From Coriobacteriia bacterium (GTDB lineage Bacteria > Actinomycetota > Coriobacteriia > Anaerosomatales > SLCP01): a stretch of 33,984 nucleotides of DNA. Below are positions 9,433 through 18,099 of this stretch, in pieces. Below the pieces are notes generated by a model, which saw only the letters and a list, made by a program, of their open reading frames with translations, had not been told where the DNA came from and did no database searches. Location of the stretch: the NCBI GenBank assembly GCA_019429145.1, contig JAHYJI010000011.1, positions 1 to 33,984 of the forward strand, read 5' to 3'. A program made the position numbers and the translations under genes. Each line of letters begins with the position of its first letter. Position 1 is the first letter of the stretch.

Positions 9433-12400
9433 TGACGATGGCAACCAAGCAAACCGTCATGTGGACCGCGCTTCCCAACGGCGTGCGCACCGGTAAGGAC
9501 GGCACGCAGTATCTGAGGCTGGCTGCGTTCATGTCGCCGCGGCTGACGAGCACCTCGACGCCGCCACTGACGCTCGGCATGTGGCCGGACTTCGCGACCG
9601 GCGATGAGGCGGTCAACTGGGCATCGACGGTAGCGGGGCTCACGTTTCACCTCGAGTTCCGCCGGAGAACAGACGGGACCGTCTACCGGGTTCCCGCACT
9701 GGCAAGCCGCCGCACCTCGGCGAGCAACCCGTCACTGTGGTCGGAGCTCTTCGGCCCCGGCACACCTGTGGACGGCTACGTCCCGCCGGACCTGAAGAAC
9801 GTCCGGGTGAACTCGTTCGCGGTGAAGGAAGCCTCGGTCGCGCTACGCGACCACGTCGCAGCGATCGCGAGCGCCCCGTCACTCCTGCACCGGGTCCCCG
9901 TTCCCGAGGAGATCATCAATCCGGGCGGCATGATCGACAACCCGCTCACGGCTCACCTCGCCGGGCAGATCCAGTCTGCCGGGACCATGAACCTCATGGC
10001 CGCGCCGGCACCGTCCGGGCCCACCCTCTACGAGCAGTACACGGCGTTCCATCGTCCGTACATGACTGCCGAGACCTGGAGGTCGCGCACGCCCGCGGAG
10101 CTGGCGGCGGAACGCGAGACGGACTTCCACAAGTCGATGACCGCGCTCGGCAACTACCCGGCGCTGCTCCCTCTGCTCGGTATCGTCGTGAACTTGGAGG
10201 TCACGCTCACACCGGCCGTGCTCGCCGAGCTCAACGGCGCCTCGAGGGTGCGTGTGCGGCCGCAGTGGCCGGCAGGGGGATCCACCGTGACACGCGAGGA
10301 TGCCTACCCGTGGACGGCCATCGCTTCCACCGGCAAGTCGACCACCAGTGGCTACCGGGTGACGAGCTTCCGCGCGGCGCCCAAGACCGGAGACTTGAAA
10401 GACGGGTACCTGGTCGTGCGCGATACGTCGGATGACGGCGCCAACGACCCCGTGAGCATCGCCAACATCGACATGGACCTGGCCCTCGGCAAGATGTTCG
10501 CGAGGTTCGACGGCATCGTCCAGCAGATCAACGCACGCGTGCTTCCCCAGACCATGTCGACCATGTCGATGCCGGAGGTGCAATCCACCCAGACGTCCGC
10601 GCTGCGCGATGACATCCAGGCTGGGTTGCCGACTCTCGGCCAGCCGACGATCGCGCTCGCCGTCAACAGAGCCGGAGAGAAACTCGCAGGCTTGCTCTCC
10701 ACCACCCAGGTGAAGAACAAAGCCCTCAGGGACGGCAACCACACGCAGATCGTGCACAACGCCGAGGAGCTGGTGCGCGGATACCGCGTGGACGTGTGGG
10801 ACAGCGTCACAAAGGTATGGCACCCGTTGTGCGAGCGGATCGGAACGTACCGGCTCGGAGACACCGAACTCACCTGGAACGGCGACAATCCCGAGCTTGC
10901 CGACGAAGCCTGGGTACAGCTTGCTACCCAGTCGGATCCGGCGGACGATTCCCTCGCCCCACAGGAGATGCGCCTGAGCGAGGAGATGTTCTCCTGGAAC
11001 GGCTGGAGCCTCGTGATCGAGCGCCCCGGCGCCGCGCTTGCCGAGAGCGGCAACGGCGACGCGACGAACACGATGCGTCGTACCTACATCGGTCCGGACG
11101 GCGAGACCCACCCTCTCGGGGAGTTCGACAACCCGGGCCTGCCGCTTGCGACCTCGTTCCGTGTGCGCCCGGGAACGCTACCGCGGCTGCGCTTCGGGAC
11201 GACCTACCGCTTCAGAGCCCGTGCGGTCGACCTGGCGGGCAACAGCGTGCCGTTCGAGAAGGGAAGCCCGACCGACACGCCCGGCGGAGCGACCGACAAG
11301 CTCACGACCGTCACGCGCGCGCTCGTGCACAAGCGCTACGAGGCCGTGAAGCCGCCCGTCGTCGTCATCCGACATGACCTGGTGCAGGGCGAGTCACCGC
11401 ATCACCTCGTGGTGACGAGCAACTACAACACCGCACCCGGCGCGCCCACCTCCCGGCACATCTGCCCACCCCGGACCTCGTTCACGATGTCGGAGGCCCA
11501 CGGCGCATTCGACCAAACCGCCGTCGGCCGCCCGATGGATGCCTCGCGATACGGGCTGATCAAGTCGAGAGACGCCTGGGACTTCCCTCACAACGATCTG
11601 CCCCCGACCGACCCTGCTCACGGCCGCCAGCTACCGCTGGTCGAGATCCCCAAGCCGCTTCCGTACCTCGCCGACGTCCCGTCCCGTGGCGCCTCCTTCA
11701 CGGATCTTCCCGGGCAGAAGGACAAGACCGGGAAGGTCAACTACGTCGGCAAGGACCCGGTGCTCGGGAGCACCTCGGTCAAGCTGCCTGATGACACGAC
11801 CGTCGTGACCGGTGCGTTCCGCATACCGTTCGACGTCGGAACGAGCGATGACGACGGTGACCGGCGCCCGTTCAAGCTCATCGTGAGCGGCGTCGAGGGC
11901 ACCGACCCACGACTCCCTGTGAAGACCTCGCAGACCGCCCCGACGTGGAACGCGACGAAGCGGGAACTCCGCGTTGCGCTTCCCAAGGCCGAGCAGGTCG
12001 AGGCCGAGGTGAGCTCGTTCGTCAACGCCGACGACCTCAGCGTCTTCGGCACGTACCAGTGGGGGGTTGCGAAGAGTATTCTCCAGAACAAACCGCTGTT
12101 GTTCTCCTCGCTCATCTCCACCTCGAGTCTCGCCTCGTCGGTCATGACCCCCAAGACGTTCGCGCTTCCACTGCTGTCGAAGGACACGCTGGATGCGATC
12201 ACGAACGCGGTGATCGACCTGAGCGTCCTGGGCAACAACTGGACGATCACGCCGGCCGAGAAGCTCACGCTCGTGCACGCGGTCCAGCAGCCGATGATCG
12301 CGCCGAACCTGACGGGTGACATGAAGGTCTACGGGCGCAAGCAGGGCGACACCGCCGCGACCCTGGTGGACTGGGTGCAGATCCACGGCAAGAGCACCGC

Positions 12401-13718
12401 GCGTATCGCGATGAACGCCAAGTGGACCGAGGAGATCGACGATCCCGCCGACGGCCCGCCCAAGTGGGGAGATACCGCCGTGGAGCGCAGCGGCCAGGCG
12501 TTCGACCTTGCCGTCGGCCGGGAGGACACCGTGGCACTCTCGCTGATGCAGGCGCCGCCTCCCGGGGTCACGCTACCGGTCACTCCGCTCACGACGAACC
12601 GGGATGCGAAGGCGCAGCGCCACTCGTTCGGCGACACCAAGCACCGCTACATCAAGTACAGCCTTGTCGCGTCGTCGAGGTTCCAGAAGTACTTCCCCTC
12701 CGAGGCGGAGACGACGCGCAGCGGTAACACCAAGCAACTACACATCCCGAGTTCGGCGCGGCCTGTGCGGCCCGACGTCGATCTCGTGATACCCGCGTTC
12801 AAGTGGACGCGGAGCCTCTCAGGCACCTCGAGCCAGCGCGGAGGCGGACGATTGCGCGTGTACCTGAAGCGTCCCTGGTTTAGCTCGGGTGACGACGAGA
12901 AGCTTGCCGTACTGCTCTGGCAGTCGAGCAATCCTATCGGCGGCTACGACAAGCTGCGGCCCTACGTCACCGAGTGGGGCAACGACCCGCTCTACCGCAG
13001 TAGGGGCTCGCTTCCAAACAACTATCCGACGCCGGCGAACTTCGAGGACTACTCCTCGCTTCACTACTTCAAGTACCCTGCCGAGCTATCCGGCGGCGCC
13101 CTCTACGTCACCGTGCTCGTGTACGACGTCGACTTCGACGAGGAGACCGACCGCTGGTTCGCGGACATCACCGTCAAGCAGGGCAACGCATACTTCCCCT
13201 TCGTCAAGCTTGCGCTTGCACGCTACCAGCGCTGGGCGCTCACGAACCTTCAGCTCTCGCCAACGGTCGAGGTGGATGCCGTGCAACTCACTCCGGACCG
13301 CACAGCCAGCGTGATGTGGGCCCAAAACGCACTCTCGTTCACGGTCAACGTCAACGGGCGCTCGTACGAGGAGGCGCGCTCCGGTTACGGGCCGCGGATG
13401 ACGATGTCGGTCGAGCGGCGCCAGGATGATGGATTCGCGTGGCGCCCCTATCAGCTTCCGGGGCAGACCGTGACCGAATTCGAGATGGAGACGTACCAGC
13501 CGAGCATGTTGCACGTCGGCCAGGCGCGCACGTACTGGAGGCGGACCGTGGCCTTGCGCAGTGCCCTGGACGCTTCAGACTACCGCCTCGTGATCCGCGA
13601 GTACGAGCGGCACTTCACGGGGGCGACCATGCCCACCATCTCCGGAACCGGTCAGGTCGTGGGGGCGCGGCCGGTCTACGTCGACGTGTTGCCGCTCAAG
13701 CCGCCGCTGCAGATGTAG
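9432..13718 (+). CDS. Giant partner protein of unknown function
   Basis: A 1428-residue protein starting at ATG 9432, which shares one base with the preceding TGA (TGATG), with GGAG just upstream. ATG 9438 is a possible alternative. No signal peptide, lipobox or transmembrane helix is visible. Around residues 440-520 it has GYRVDVWDS and WHPLCERIGTYR. Around 575-610 it has RLRFGTTYRFRARAVDLAGNS, which resembles a fibronectin-type strand pattern. Towards the C-terminus come RVYLKRPWFSSGDDEKLAVLL, FPFVKLALARYQ and VDAVQLTPDR. These blocks look like those of large, functionally unassigned bacterial proteins I have seen before, but this is memory, not a search. The overlap with the upstream Tat-signal gene suggests a stoichiometric partner. 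A hairpin follows 11 bases after the stop. Confidence 0.8.
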   Translation: MTMATKQTVMWTALPNGVRTGKDGTQYLRLAAFMSPRLTSTSTPPLTLGMWPDFATGDEAVNWASTVAGLTFHLEFRRRTDGTVYRVPALASRRTSASNPSLWSELFGPGTPVDGYVPPDLKNVRVNSFAVKEASVALRDHVAAIASAPSLLHRVPVPEEIINPGGMIDNPLTAHLAGQIQSAGTMNLMAAPAPSGPTLYEQYTAFHRPYMTAETWRSRTPAELAAERETDFHKSMTALGNYPALLPLLGIVVNLEVTLTPAVLAELNGASRVRVRPQWPAGGSTVTREDAYPWTAIASTGKSTTSGYRVTSFRAAPKTGDLKDGYLVVRDTSDDGANDPVSIANIDMDLALGKMFARFDGIVQQINARVLPQTMSTMSMPEVQSTQTSALRDDIQAGLPTLGQPTIALAVNRAGEKLAGLLSTTQVKNKALRDGNHTQIVHNAEELVRGYRVDVWDSVTKVWHPLCERIGTYRLGDTELTWNGDNPELADEAWVQLATQSDPADDSLAPQEMRLSEEMFSWNGWSLVIERPGAALAESGNGDATNTMRRTYIGPDGETHPLGEFDNPGLPLATSFRVRPGTLPRLRFGTTYRFRARAVDLAGNSVPFEKGSPTDTPGGATDKLTTVTRALVHKRYEAVKPPVVVIRHDLVQGESPHHLVVTSNYNTAPGAPTSRHICPPRTSFTMSEAHGAFDQTAVGRPMDASRYGLIKSRDAWDFPHNDLPPTDPAHGRQLPLVEIPKPLPYLADVPSRGASFTDLPGQKDKTGKVNYVGKDPVLGSTSVKLPDDTTVVTGAFRIPFDVGTSDDDGDRRPFKLIVSGVEGTDPRLPVKTSQTAPTWNATKRELRVALPKAEQVEAEVSSFVNADDLSVFGTYQWGVAKSILQNKPLLFSSLISTSSLASSVMTPKTFALPLLSKDTLDAITNAVIDLSVLGNNWTITPAEKLTLVHAVQQPMIAPNLTGDMKVYGRKQGDTAATLVDWVQIHGKSTARIAMNAKWTEEIDDPADGPPKWGDTAVERSGQAFDLAVGREDTVALSLMQAPPPGVTLPVTPLTTNRDAKAQRHSFGDTKHRYIKYSLVASSRFQKYFPSEAETTRSGNTKQLHIPSSARPVRPDVDLVIPAFKWTRSLSGTSSQRGGGRLRVYLKRPWFSSGDDEKLAVLLWQSSNPIGGYDKLRPYVTEWGNDPLYRSRGSLPNNYPTPANFEDYSSLHYFKYPAELSGGALYVTVLVYDVDFDEETDRWFADITVKQGNAYFPFVKLALARYQRWALTNLQLSPTVEVDAVQLTPDRTASVMWAQNALSFTVNVNGRSYEEARSGYGPRMTMSVERRQDDGFAWRPYQLPGQTVTEFEMETYQPSMLHVGQARTYWRRTVALRSALDASDYRLVIREYERHFTGATMPTISGTGQVVGARPVYVDVLPLKPPLQM

Positions 13719-13729
13719 AAGCGCAGGAG

Positions 13730-13773
13730 AGCAGATGCCCTGTCGCGACCGACGGGGCGACAGGGCATCTGCT
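13730..13773. terminator. Perfect 17-bp hairpin between convergent genes
   Basis: The arms AGCAGATGCCCTGTCGC (13730-13746) and its exact reverse complement (13757-13773) flank a 10-base loop. It lies between the stop of the giant gene pair (13718) and the stop of rho (13796), where a bidirectional terminator is expected. Neither side carries a run of T, so it does not fit the classical intrinsic terminator. It may terminate without a U-tract or protect the two mRNA 3' ends. Confidence 0.7.
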
Positions 13774-13795
13774 TCAGATACGTCAGGGGCAGCTC

Positions 13796-15145
13796 CTACA
13801 GATCCACCCCGTTGCTCTTCTCGTTGGCCTTCTTGGCCATCCGGTGCAGAAACTCCTGGTTGCTCGGCACCTGGCGTAGGCCCTTGATGAGCATCTCGAT
13901 AGCACGCTCGGAACTGTCCACACCGTGCAGAATCCGTCGTAGGCCCCAGACGAACGGTGCCTCCATCGGATCGAGAAGCAGCTCCTCCTTGCGGGTGCCG
14001 CTGGTGACCACGTCGATGGCCGGGAAGATGCGGCGGTCGGCGAGCCTGCGGTCGAGCCTGAGCTCCATGTTGCCGGTGCCCTTGAACTCCTCGAAGATCA
14101 CCTCGTCCATCTTCGAGCCGGTCTCAACCAGCGCGGTCGCCATGATGGTGAGCGAGCCGCCGAACTCGATGTTGCGGGCCGCACCGAAGAAGCGCTTGGG
14201 CGGGTAGAGCGCGGTCGAGTCAACGCCGCCAGACAGGATGCGTCCGCTGGCGGGAGTCGCGAGGTTGTACGCGCGCGCGAGGCGGGTGATCGAGTCGAGC
14301 AGGATGACGACGTCGTACCCGCTCTCGACGAGGCGCTTGGCGCGCTCCATCAGGAGTTCGGCCACGGCGATGTGGTTCTCGCTCGGCATGTCGAAGGTCG
14401 AGGAGACGACCTCGCCCTTGATCGAGCGCTCCATGTCGGTGACTTCCTCGGGCCGCTCGTCGACGAGCAGGCACATGAGGTGGACGTCGGGGTCGTTAGC
14501 CGAGATTGATGCGGCGATCTCCTTGAGGATGGTGGTCTTGCCGGCCTTGGGCGGCGAGACGATGAGCCCGCGCTGCCCCTTGCCGATGGGGGCCACCAGA
14601 TCGATGATGCGGGCGGTGAGCTCGTCCTTGCTAGTCTCTAGCCGGAAGCGCTCGTCGGGGTAGACCGGCGTCAGGTCGCGGAAGTGCTTGCGCCCGCGCG
14701 CCTGCTCCGGGCTCAGCCCGTTGACCGTGTCGATGCGCTGGAGGGCCGCGTACTTCTCGTTGTCTTTCGGTGGCCGCACCTGCCCGCGGATCAGGTCGCC
14801 GCGGCGCAGCTCGCCCCGGCGGATCTGGGACATCGAGCAGTAGACATCCGAATCACCCGGGAGGTAACCGGCCGTGCGGATGAAGCCGTAGCCCTCGGGA
14901 AGGACATCGAGGATGCCTTTGATCTCGACGAATCCCTCGGCCTTGACCTTGGCTTCGAGGACGGCATCGATGAACTCGTCCTTCTTCTTGAGCGCCTTGA
15001 CGTCGAGGCCAAGCTCGGCCGCCATCTCCCGGAGCTCGACGACCTTCTTCGGCTCGAGGTCGGCGCGGGTGATCGACGGCTGAGGCGGCTGCTGGGAAGG
15101 ACCGCCGCCGCCTCGGCGGCCGCGCTTACGAGGTCGTGCGCTCAT
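13796..15145 (-). CDS. rho: Transcription termination factor Rho
   Basis: Rho is the hexameric RNA helicase that ends transcription at untranslated C-rich RNA. The 449-residue reading starts at ATG 15145, overlapping the stop of the transaldolase gene (ATGA). Residues 1-23 form a short basic, Gly-rich tail. Residues ~28-70 are the helical Rho_N domain (VVELREMAAELGLDVK), and ~72-145 the cold-shock-like RNA-binding domain with GYGFIR. The RecA-type ATPase core carries the Walker A SPPKAGKTT (197-205), Walker B VVILLDSITRLARAYN and the SGGVDSTALYPPKRFFGAARN segment. Length and motifs are those of a complete Rho, without the long N-terminal insertion of many actinobacteria. It is the last gene of a run that starts at sppA. 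The usual downstream rpmE-prfA are absent. Confidence 0.97.
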   Translation of the reverse strand: MSARPRKRGRRGGGGPSQQPPQPSITRADLEPKKVVELREMAAELGLDVKALKKKDEFIDAVLEAKVKAEGFVEIKGILDVLPEGYGFIRTAGYLPGDSDVYCSMSQIRRGELRRGDLIRGQVRPPKDNEKYAALQRIDTVNGLSPEQARGRKHFRDLTPVYPDERFRLETSKDELTARIIDLVAPIGKGQRGLIVSPPKAGKTTILKEIAASISANDPDVHLMCLLVDERPEEVTDMERSIKGEVVSSTFDMPSENHIAVAELLMERAKRLVESGYDVVILLDSITRLARAYNLATPASGRILSGGVDSTALYPPKRFFGAARNIEFGGSLTIMATALVETGSKMDEVIFEEFKGTGNMELRLDRRLADRRIFPAIDVVTSGTRKEELLLDPMEAPFVWGLRRILHGVDSSERAIEMLIKGLRQVPSNQEFLHRMAKKANEKSNGVDL

Positions 15146-15804
15146 GAGTTCTTTACCTTCTCCCAGTCGGCCAGGAACGACTCCAGACCGCGATCGGTCA
15201 GCGGGTGCTTGATGCACTGCTGCAGGATCTTGAAGGGAACGGTCGCGATGTCCGACCCCAGAAGCGCGGCACCCACTACGTGGCCCGGATGGCGCACGCT
15301 CGCCGCGATGATCTCGACGTCGTGTCCGAAGTCGTAGTTGTTGATCGCAGCGACGGTGTTGCCGAGATGCTCCAGGCCGTCCTCGGAGATGTCGTCGAAG
15401 CGGCCGATGAACGGCGAGATGTACGCGGCTCCGGCGCGCGCGGCAAGCAACGCCTGCGGCACCGTGAAGCAGAGCGTCATGTTGACCTTGATACCGCGCT
15501 CGAAGAGCTCACGGGTCGCGGCGAGGCCCTCGGGCATCGTGGGTACCTTGACTACAACGTGCTCGTGCAACGCGGCGAGCTCGACGCCCTCGGCGACGAT
15601 CTCGTCCCGCTTCAGACTGACCGTCTCGGCCGAGACCGGCCCGTCCACGATCTCGCAGATCCGCACGATGTGCGCGTGGAAGTCGGCGAGCTTGCCGCCC
15701 TCGCGCGCGTAGAGCGTGGGGTTGGTGGTAACTCCCGAAACCGCTCCCCAACTTGCGGCTTCCTCGATCTCGGCGATGTTCGCCGTGTCCAAGAAAAACT
15801 TCAC
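15142..15804 (-). CDS. tal: Transaldolase / fructose-6-phosphate aldolase family
   Basis: A 220-residue class I aldolase of the short TalC/FSA type, acting on sugar phosphates in the pentose phosphate area. The start is GTG 15804, overlapping the kinase stop as GTGA, with AAGGAGG ten bases upstream. It opens with MKFFLDTANIAEIEEAASWG, and GVTTNPTL (24-31) is the usual barrel signature. VVVKVP carries the Schiff-base lysine, Lys86. ATNYDFG-like and PFIGRFDDI segments and the C-terminal LTDRGLESFLADW complete the fold. It sits between 2-phosphoglycerate kinase and rho, with start/stop overlaps on both sides, so it is translated from the same message. Whether it is a transaldolase or a fructose-6-phosphate aldolase cannot be decided from these motifs. 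Confidence 0.93.
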   Translation of the reverse strand: MKFFLDTANIAEIEEAASWGAVSGVTTNPTLYAREGGKLADFHAHIVRICEIVDGPVSAETVSLKRDEIVAEGVELAALHEHVVVKVPTMPEGLAATRELFERGIKVNMTLCFTVPQALLAARAGAAYISPFIGRFDDISEDGLEHLGNTVAAINNYDFGHDVEIIAASVRHPGHVVGAALLGSDIATVPFKILQQCIKHPLTDRGLESFLADWEKVKNS

Positions 15805-16754
15805 GTCTCGTCTTCCTCCTTAGTCGTCACGCCGTCTTCAGGCGTATCTTCTGAGTTGCGCAGGACCTCGTTGACGACGTGCTCGAGCGTGTCTGCGACT
15901 GTGTGGTCGAGCTGATGGCTGTAGATGACCGGTATTCCGTGCCTGTCGGCCTGGTCCTCGATATAAAGACCGAGCATCCGGATGTTGTCGAAGTTGGACC
16001 GGTACCGCTCGAAGGGCCTGAGCCCATCGGTCTGCACCTCGCGGATGTAGAAGTGGCTGCGATGCGAGTCCTCGTCCTCGACAGCTATCAGGATCTGGAC
16101 GACCCGGGCACCCGGGAAGTCCGATGGTTCGATGTATCCGGGAACGAGATGGATACCTTCGACTACCAGGCTGACGCCCTCTTTCATGCTCCGCTCGATG
16201 AGCGCCTTGACCCCGGATACGACCACTGCCGTCTGCTCCCGGAACCCGACGATGACCGGATCGGCTCCACGGGGTACCGGGACTCGGAGGCTGCGCCACG
16301 CTTCAAATGCGCTTGCATGGAGCGCGGGCATGAGTTCCTCGGTAAAGATAGCACGCATGACCTCACGAATGGAATCCGTCGACACGAAACGCGTGATGCC
16401 GAGCCGGTGTGCGACCTCCGCGGCGATGGTCGACTTGCCCACGCCGGTGGTCCCGCCGATGAGCACGATCACGGGCGTGTCGATCCTGCTCAGCTCGTCC
16501 AGGTGCTGGTAGCGCTCGGCGAAGGACTCGCCCACCATGCGCTGCAGGTAGTCGACGGCCAGGTCCTTGAGCCGGCCCATCGTGATCGAGAGCTCGTCGC
16601 GCTCGCGCAGGTCGTCCTGGATGGCCTGGGCCACCTCGTACGCCTTGCTCGGAGGCAGTCCGGTCGCCGTGAACGACTGGGCGAGAAGCCCCTTGGAGAA
16701 CGGAAGCCCGTGTCGCTTGTCCGAGAGCGTGATGACCTTTCCGGTCGGTGGCAC
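15801..16754 (-). CDS. pgk2: 2-phosphoglycerate kinase with ATP-cone domain
   Basis: It phosphorylates 2-phosphoglycerate to 2,3-diphosphoglycerate, the step before cyclisation. GTG 16754 is chosen because GAGGGGAG lies just upstream and the start sits one base after the stop of the synthetase gene; the longer frame to 16904 is composition noise. The product has 317 residues. Residues ~5-75 form an ATP-cone-like regulatory domain (LPFSKGLLAQSF, LPPSKAYEVAQAIQDDL). Residues ~95-300 are a P-loop kinase: Walker A GGTTGVGKST (100-109), STDSIREVMR, and VVEGIHLVPGYI further on. This layout matches the archaeal 2-phosphoglycerate kinases. The immediate neighbour encodes the next enzyme of the same pathway, which strengthens the call. 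The C-terminal tail is acidic (EDTPEDGVTTKEEDET). Confidence 0.88.
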   Translation of the reverse strand: MPPTGKVITLSDKRHGLPFSKGLLAQSFTATGLPPSKAYEVAQAIQDDLRERDELSITMGRLKDLAVDYLQRMVGESFAERYQHLDELSRIDTPVIVLIGGTTGVGKSTIAAEVAHRLGITRFVSTDSIREVMRAIFTEELMPALHASAFEAWRSLRVPVPRGADPVIVGFREQTAVVVSGVKALIERSMKEGVSLVVEGIHLVPGYIEPSDFPGARVVQILIAVEDEDSHRSHFYIREVQTDGLRPFERYRSNFDNIRMLGLYIEDQADRHGIPVIYSHQLDHTVADTLEHVVNEVLRNSEDTPEDGVTTKEEDET

Positions 16755-16755
16755 G

Positions 16756-18099
16756 CTAAGCTCCCCTCTCTGCGCCGCGCTCGAGCGCGAGGCGCGACGC
16801 TTCCAGCAGCACTCCGTCAAGGTCGCCCCCGTCCACCGGGACAGGAACGTTGTCGCAGAGCACGGTCGGCACCCCTGCCTCCTCGCCCGCGGTGGCCACC
16901 ACATCGATCGCCGCAGCCTTGAGCTCGGTCAGGAGCAGGTCGTACTCCCCGGCGCATCGTTGCATGTCGCGCCGCAACAGCGAGCGGTTCGACAGATGGG
17001 GGCTCGCGCCCACCACGGTGCAGCCGTACTCGTCCTCGAGATGGGCTGAGAGCTTGTCGAGCACGGCCTCCGGTGCGGTGGTCGCGAAGAACACGCGGGC
17101 GCCGTCGACCGGCTCGATCGGCGCGGGCCGGAAGGTGGTCGTGGCAACCGGGAGTCCGGGGCGGGCCTCCTCTACGGCCTGCCGGATCGCCTCGATCTCC
17201 GCTGCCGACGCGTTGGGCTCCTCGGCCGTTGCGAGCACCACCGCATCGGCCTTGCCGAGCCGGAACGGCCCGAAGTAGTCGCGCACGTAGGTCAGACCGC
17301 GCCCGGCTCCCACTACGAGAATCGACGCATCCGCGTGGACCGGCGGGATCGCCGCGCCGGAACCCTCGAGTACGAGCAGCTCCTTGCCGAGCGAGTCGGC
17401 AAGCCGCGCCCCCTCCACTACGTTGCTGAAGTAGGTCTCCCCTGCCATCCCGCCTCCGCAGCGGCGGCAACCGACCGTCGTGACCCGGCTCATGACGGCG
17501 TCCTCGTAGTTGTCGGAGGAGGCATGCTTGCCCTGCTTGGCGAGCTCGAGGAGGTCGGGCGTGGTCAGTGCGACCTCGTCGCCCCGGATGAGCTCGGGCT
17601 CGGCAGGACCTCCGCGACCCATCGCGAGCACGACGATGTCGTGGCCCCGGGCTTTCAGCAGGCGCGCGACGTACGCGGAGATGGCGGTCTTCCCGACCCG
17701 CTTGCCGGTGCCGATGAGCCCCAGCGTGGGCGTCACGGTGTGCAGCGCGGCGGTGGGCGGCGAGAAGTGGAAGTCCGCGCCCCGGTACTCCACGCCGTGT
17801 GCGAGCGCGATGCCCGCGAGGCGGAAGCGGTCCGCGGAAGTCACGACCGGCTCGTCGGACAGGTCGACGACCAGGTCCGGGCCGTATCGCTCTATCGCCG
17901 CGGTCACGGCCCCCTCGGCGCTCGGGGCCGAGACGAGCGGCACGCCGTAGGTCTCGTGCCCGCCGTCGAGGTCGACCTTCTCGGTCCCGCCGAGGAAGGC
18001 GGCCGCGACGACCTCATGCTCGGCAGCCAACTGCTCGAGCGCGAAGCGGACCACCGGCGGGTAGTGCTCGCCGTCGATGAGCGCGACGACACGGCTCAC
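16756..18099 (-). CDS. cpgS: Cyclic 2,3-diphosphoglycerate synthetase
   Basis: It forms the intramolecular phosphoanhydride of 2,3-diphosphoglycerate using ATP. The 447-residue protein starts at GTG 18099, which overlaps the phosphoesterase stop (GTGA) and has GGAGG five bases upstream. The longer open frame to 18687 is antisense-like noise and was discarded. Visible features are an N-terminal MSRVVALIDGEHYPPV block, a P-loop GTGKRVGKT at 130-138, VVLAMGRGGPAEPE, a paired-cysteine segment VGCRRCGGGMAGET, and VLEGSGAAIPPVHAD. These fit the synthetase family known from Methanothermus. It is followed one base later by 2-phosphoglycerate kinase. Together they make a complete two-step route to cyclic 2,3-diphosphoglycerate. 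The symbol is provisional. Confidence 0.87.
   Translation of the reverse strand: MSRVVALIDGEHYPPVVRFALEQLAAEHEVVAAAFLGGTEKVDLDGGHETYGVPLVSAPSAEGAVTAAIERYGPDLVVDLSDEPVVTSADRFRLAGIALAHGVEYRGADFHFSPPTAALHTVTPTLGLIGTGKRVGKTAISAYVARLLKARGHDIVVLAMGRGGPAEPELIRGDEVALTTPDLLELAKQGKHASSDNYEDAVMSRVTTVGCRRCGGGMAGETYFSNVVEGARLADSLGKELLVLEGSGAAIPPVHADASILVVGAGRGLTYVRDYFGPFRLGKADAVVLATAEEPNASAAEIEAIRQAVEEARPGLPVATTTFRPAPIEPVDGARVFFATTAPEAVLDKLSAHLEDEYGCTVVGASPHLSNRSLLRRDMQRCAGEYDLLLTELKAAAIDVVATAGEEAGVPTVLCDNVPVPVDGGDLDGVLLEASRLALERGAERGA

Noticed and set aside
8125-9444. A 439-codon minus-strand frame over the first giant gene
   Set aside because: Low-complexity Glu/Arg/Asp/Val composition typical of antisense frames; the plus-strand protein has clear strand patterning and a proper end overlapping the next gene.
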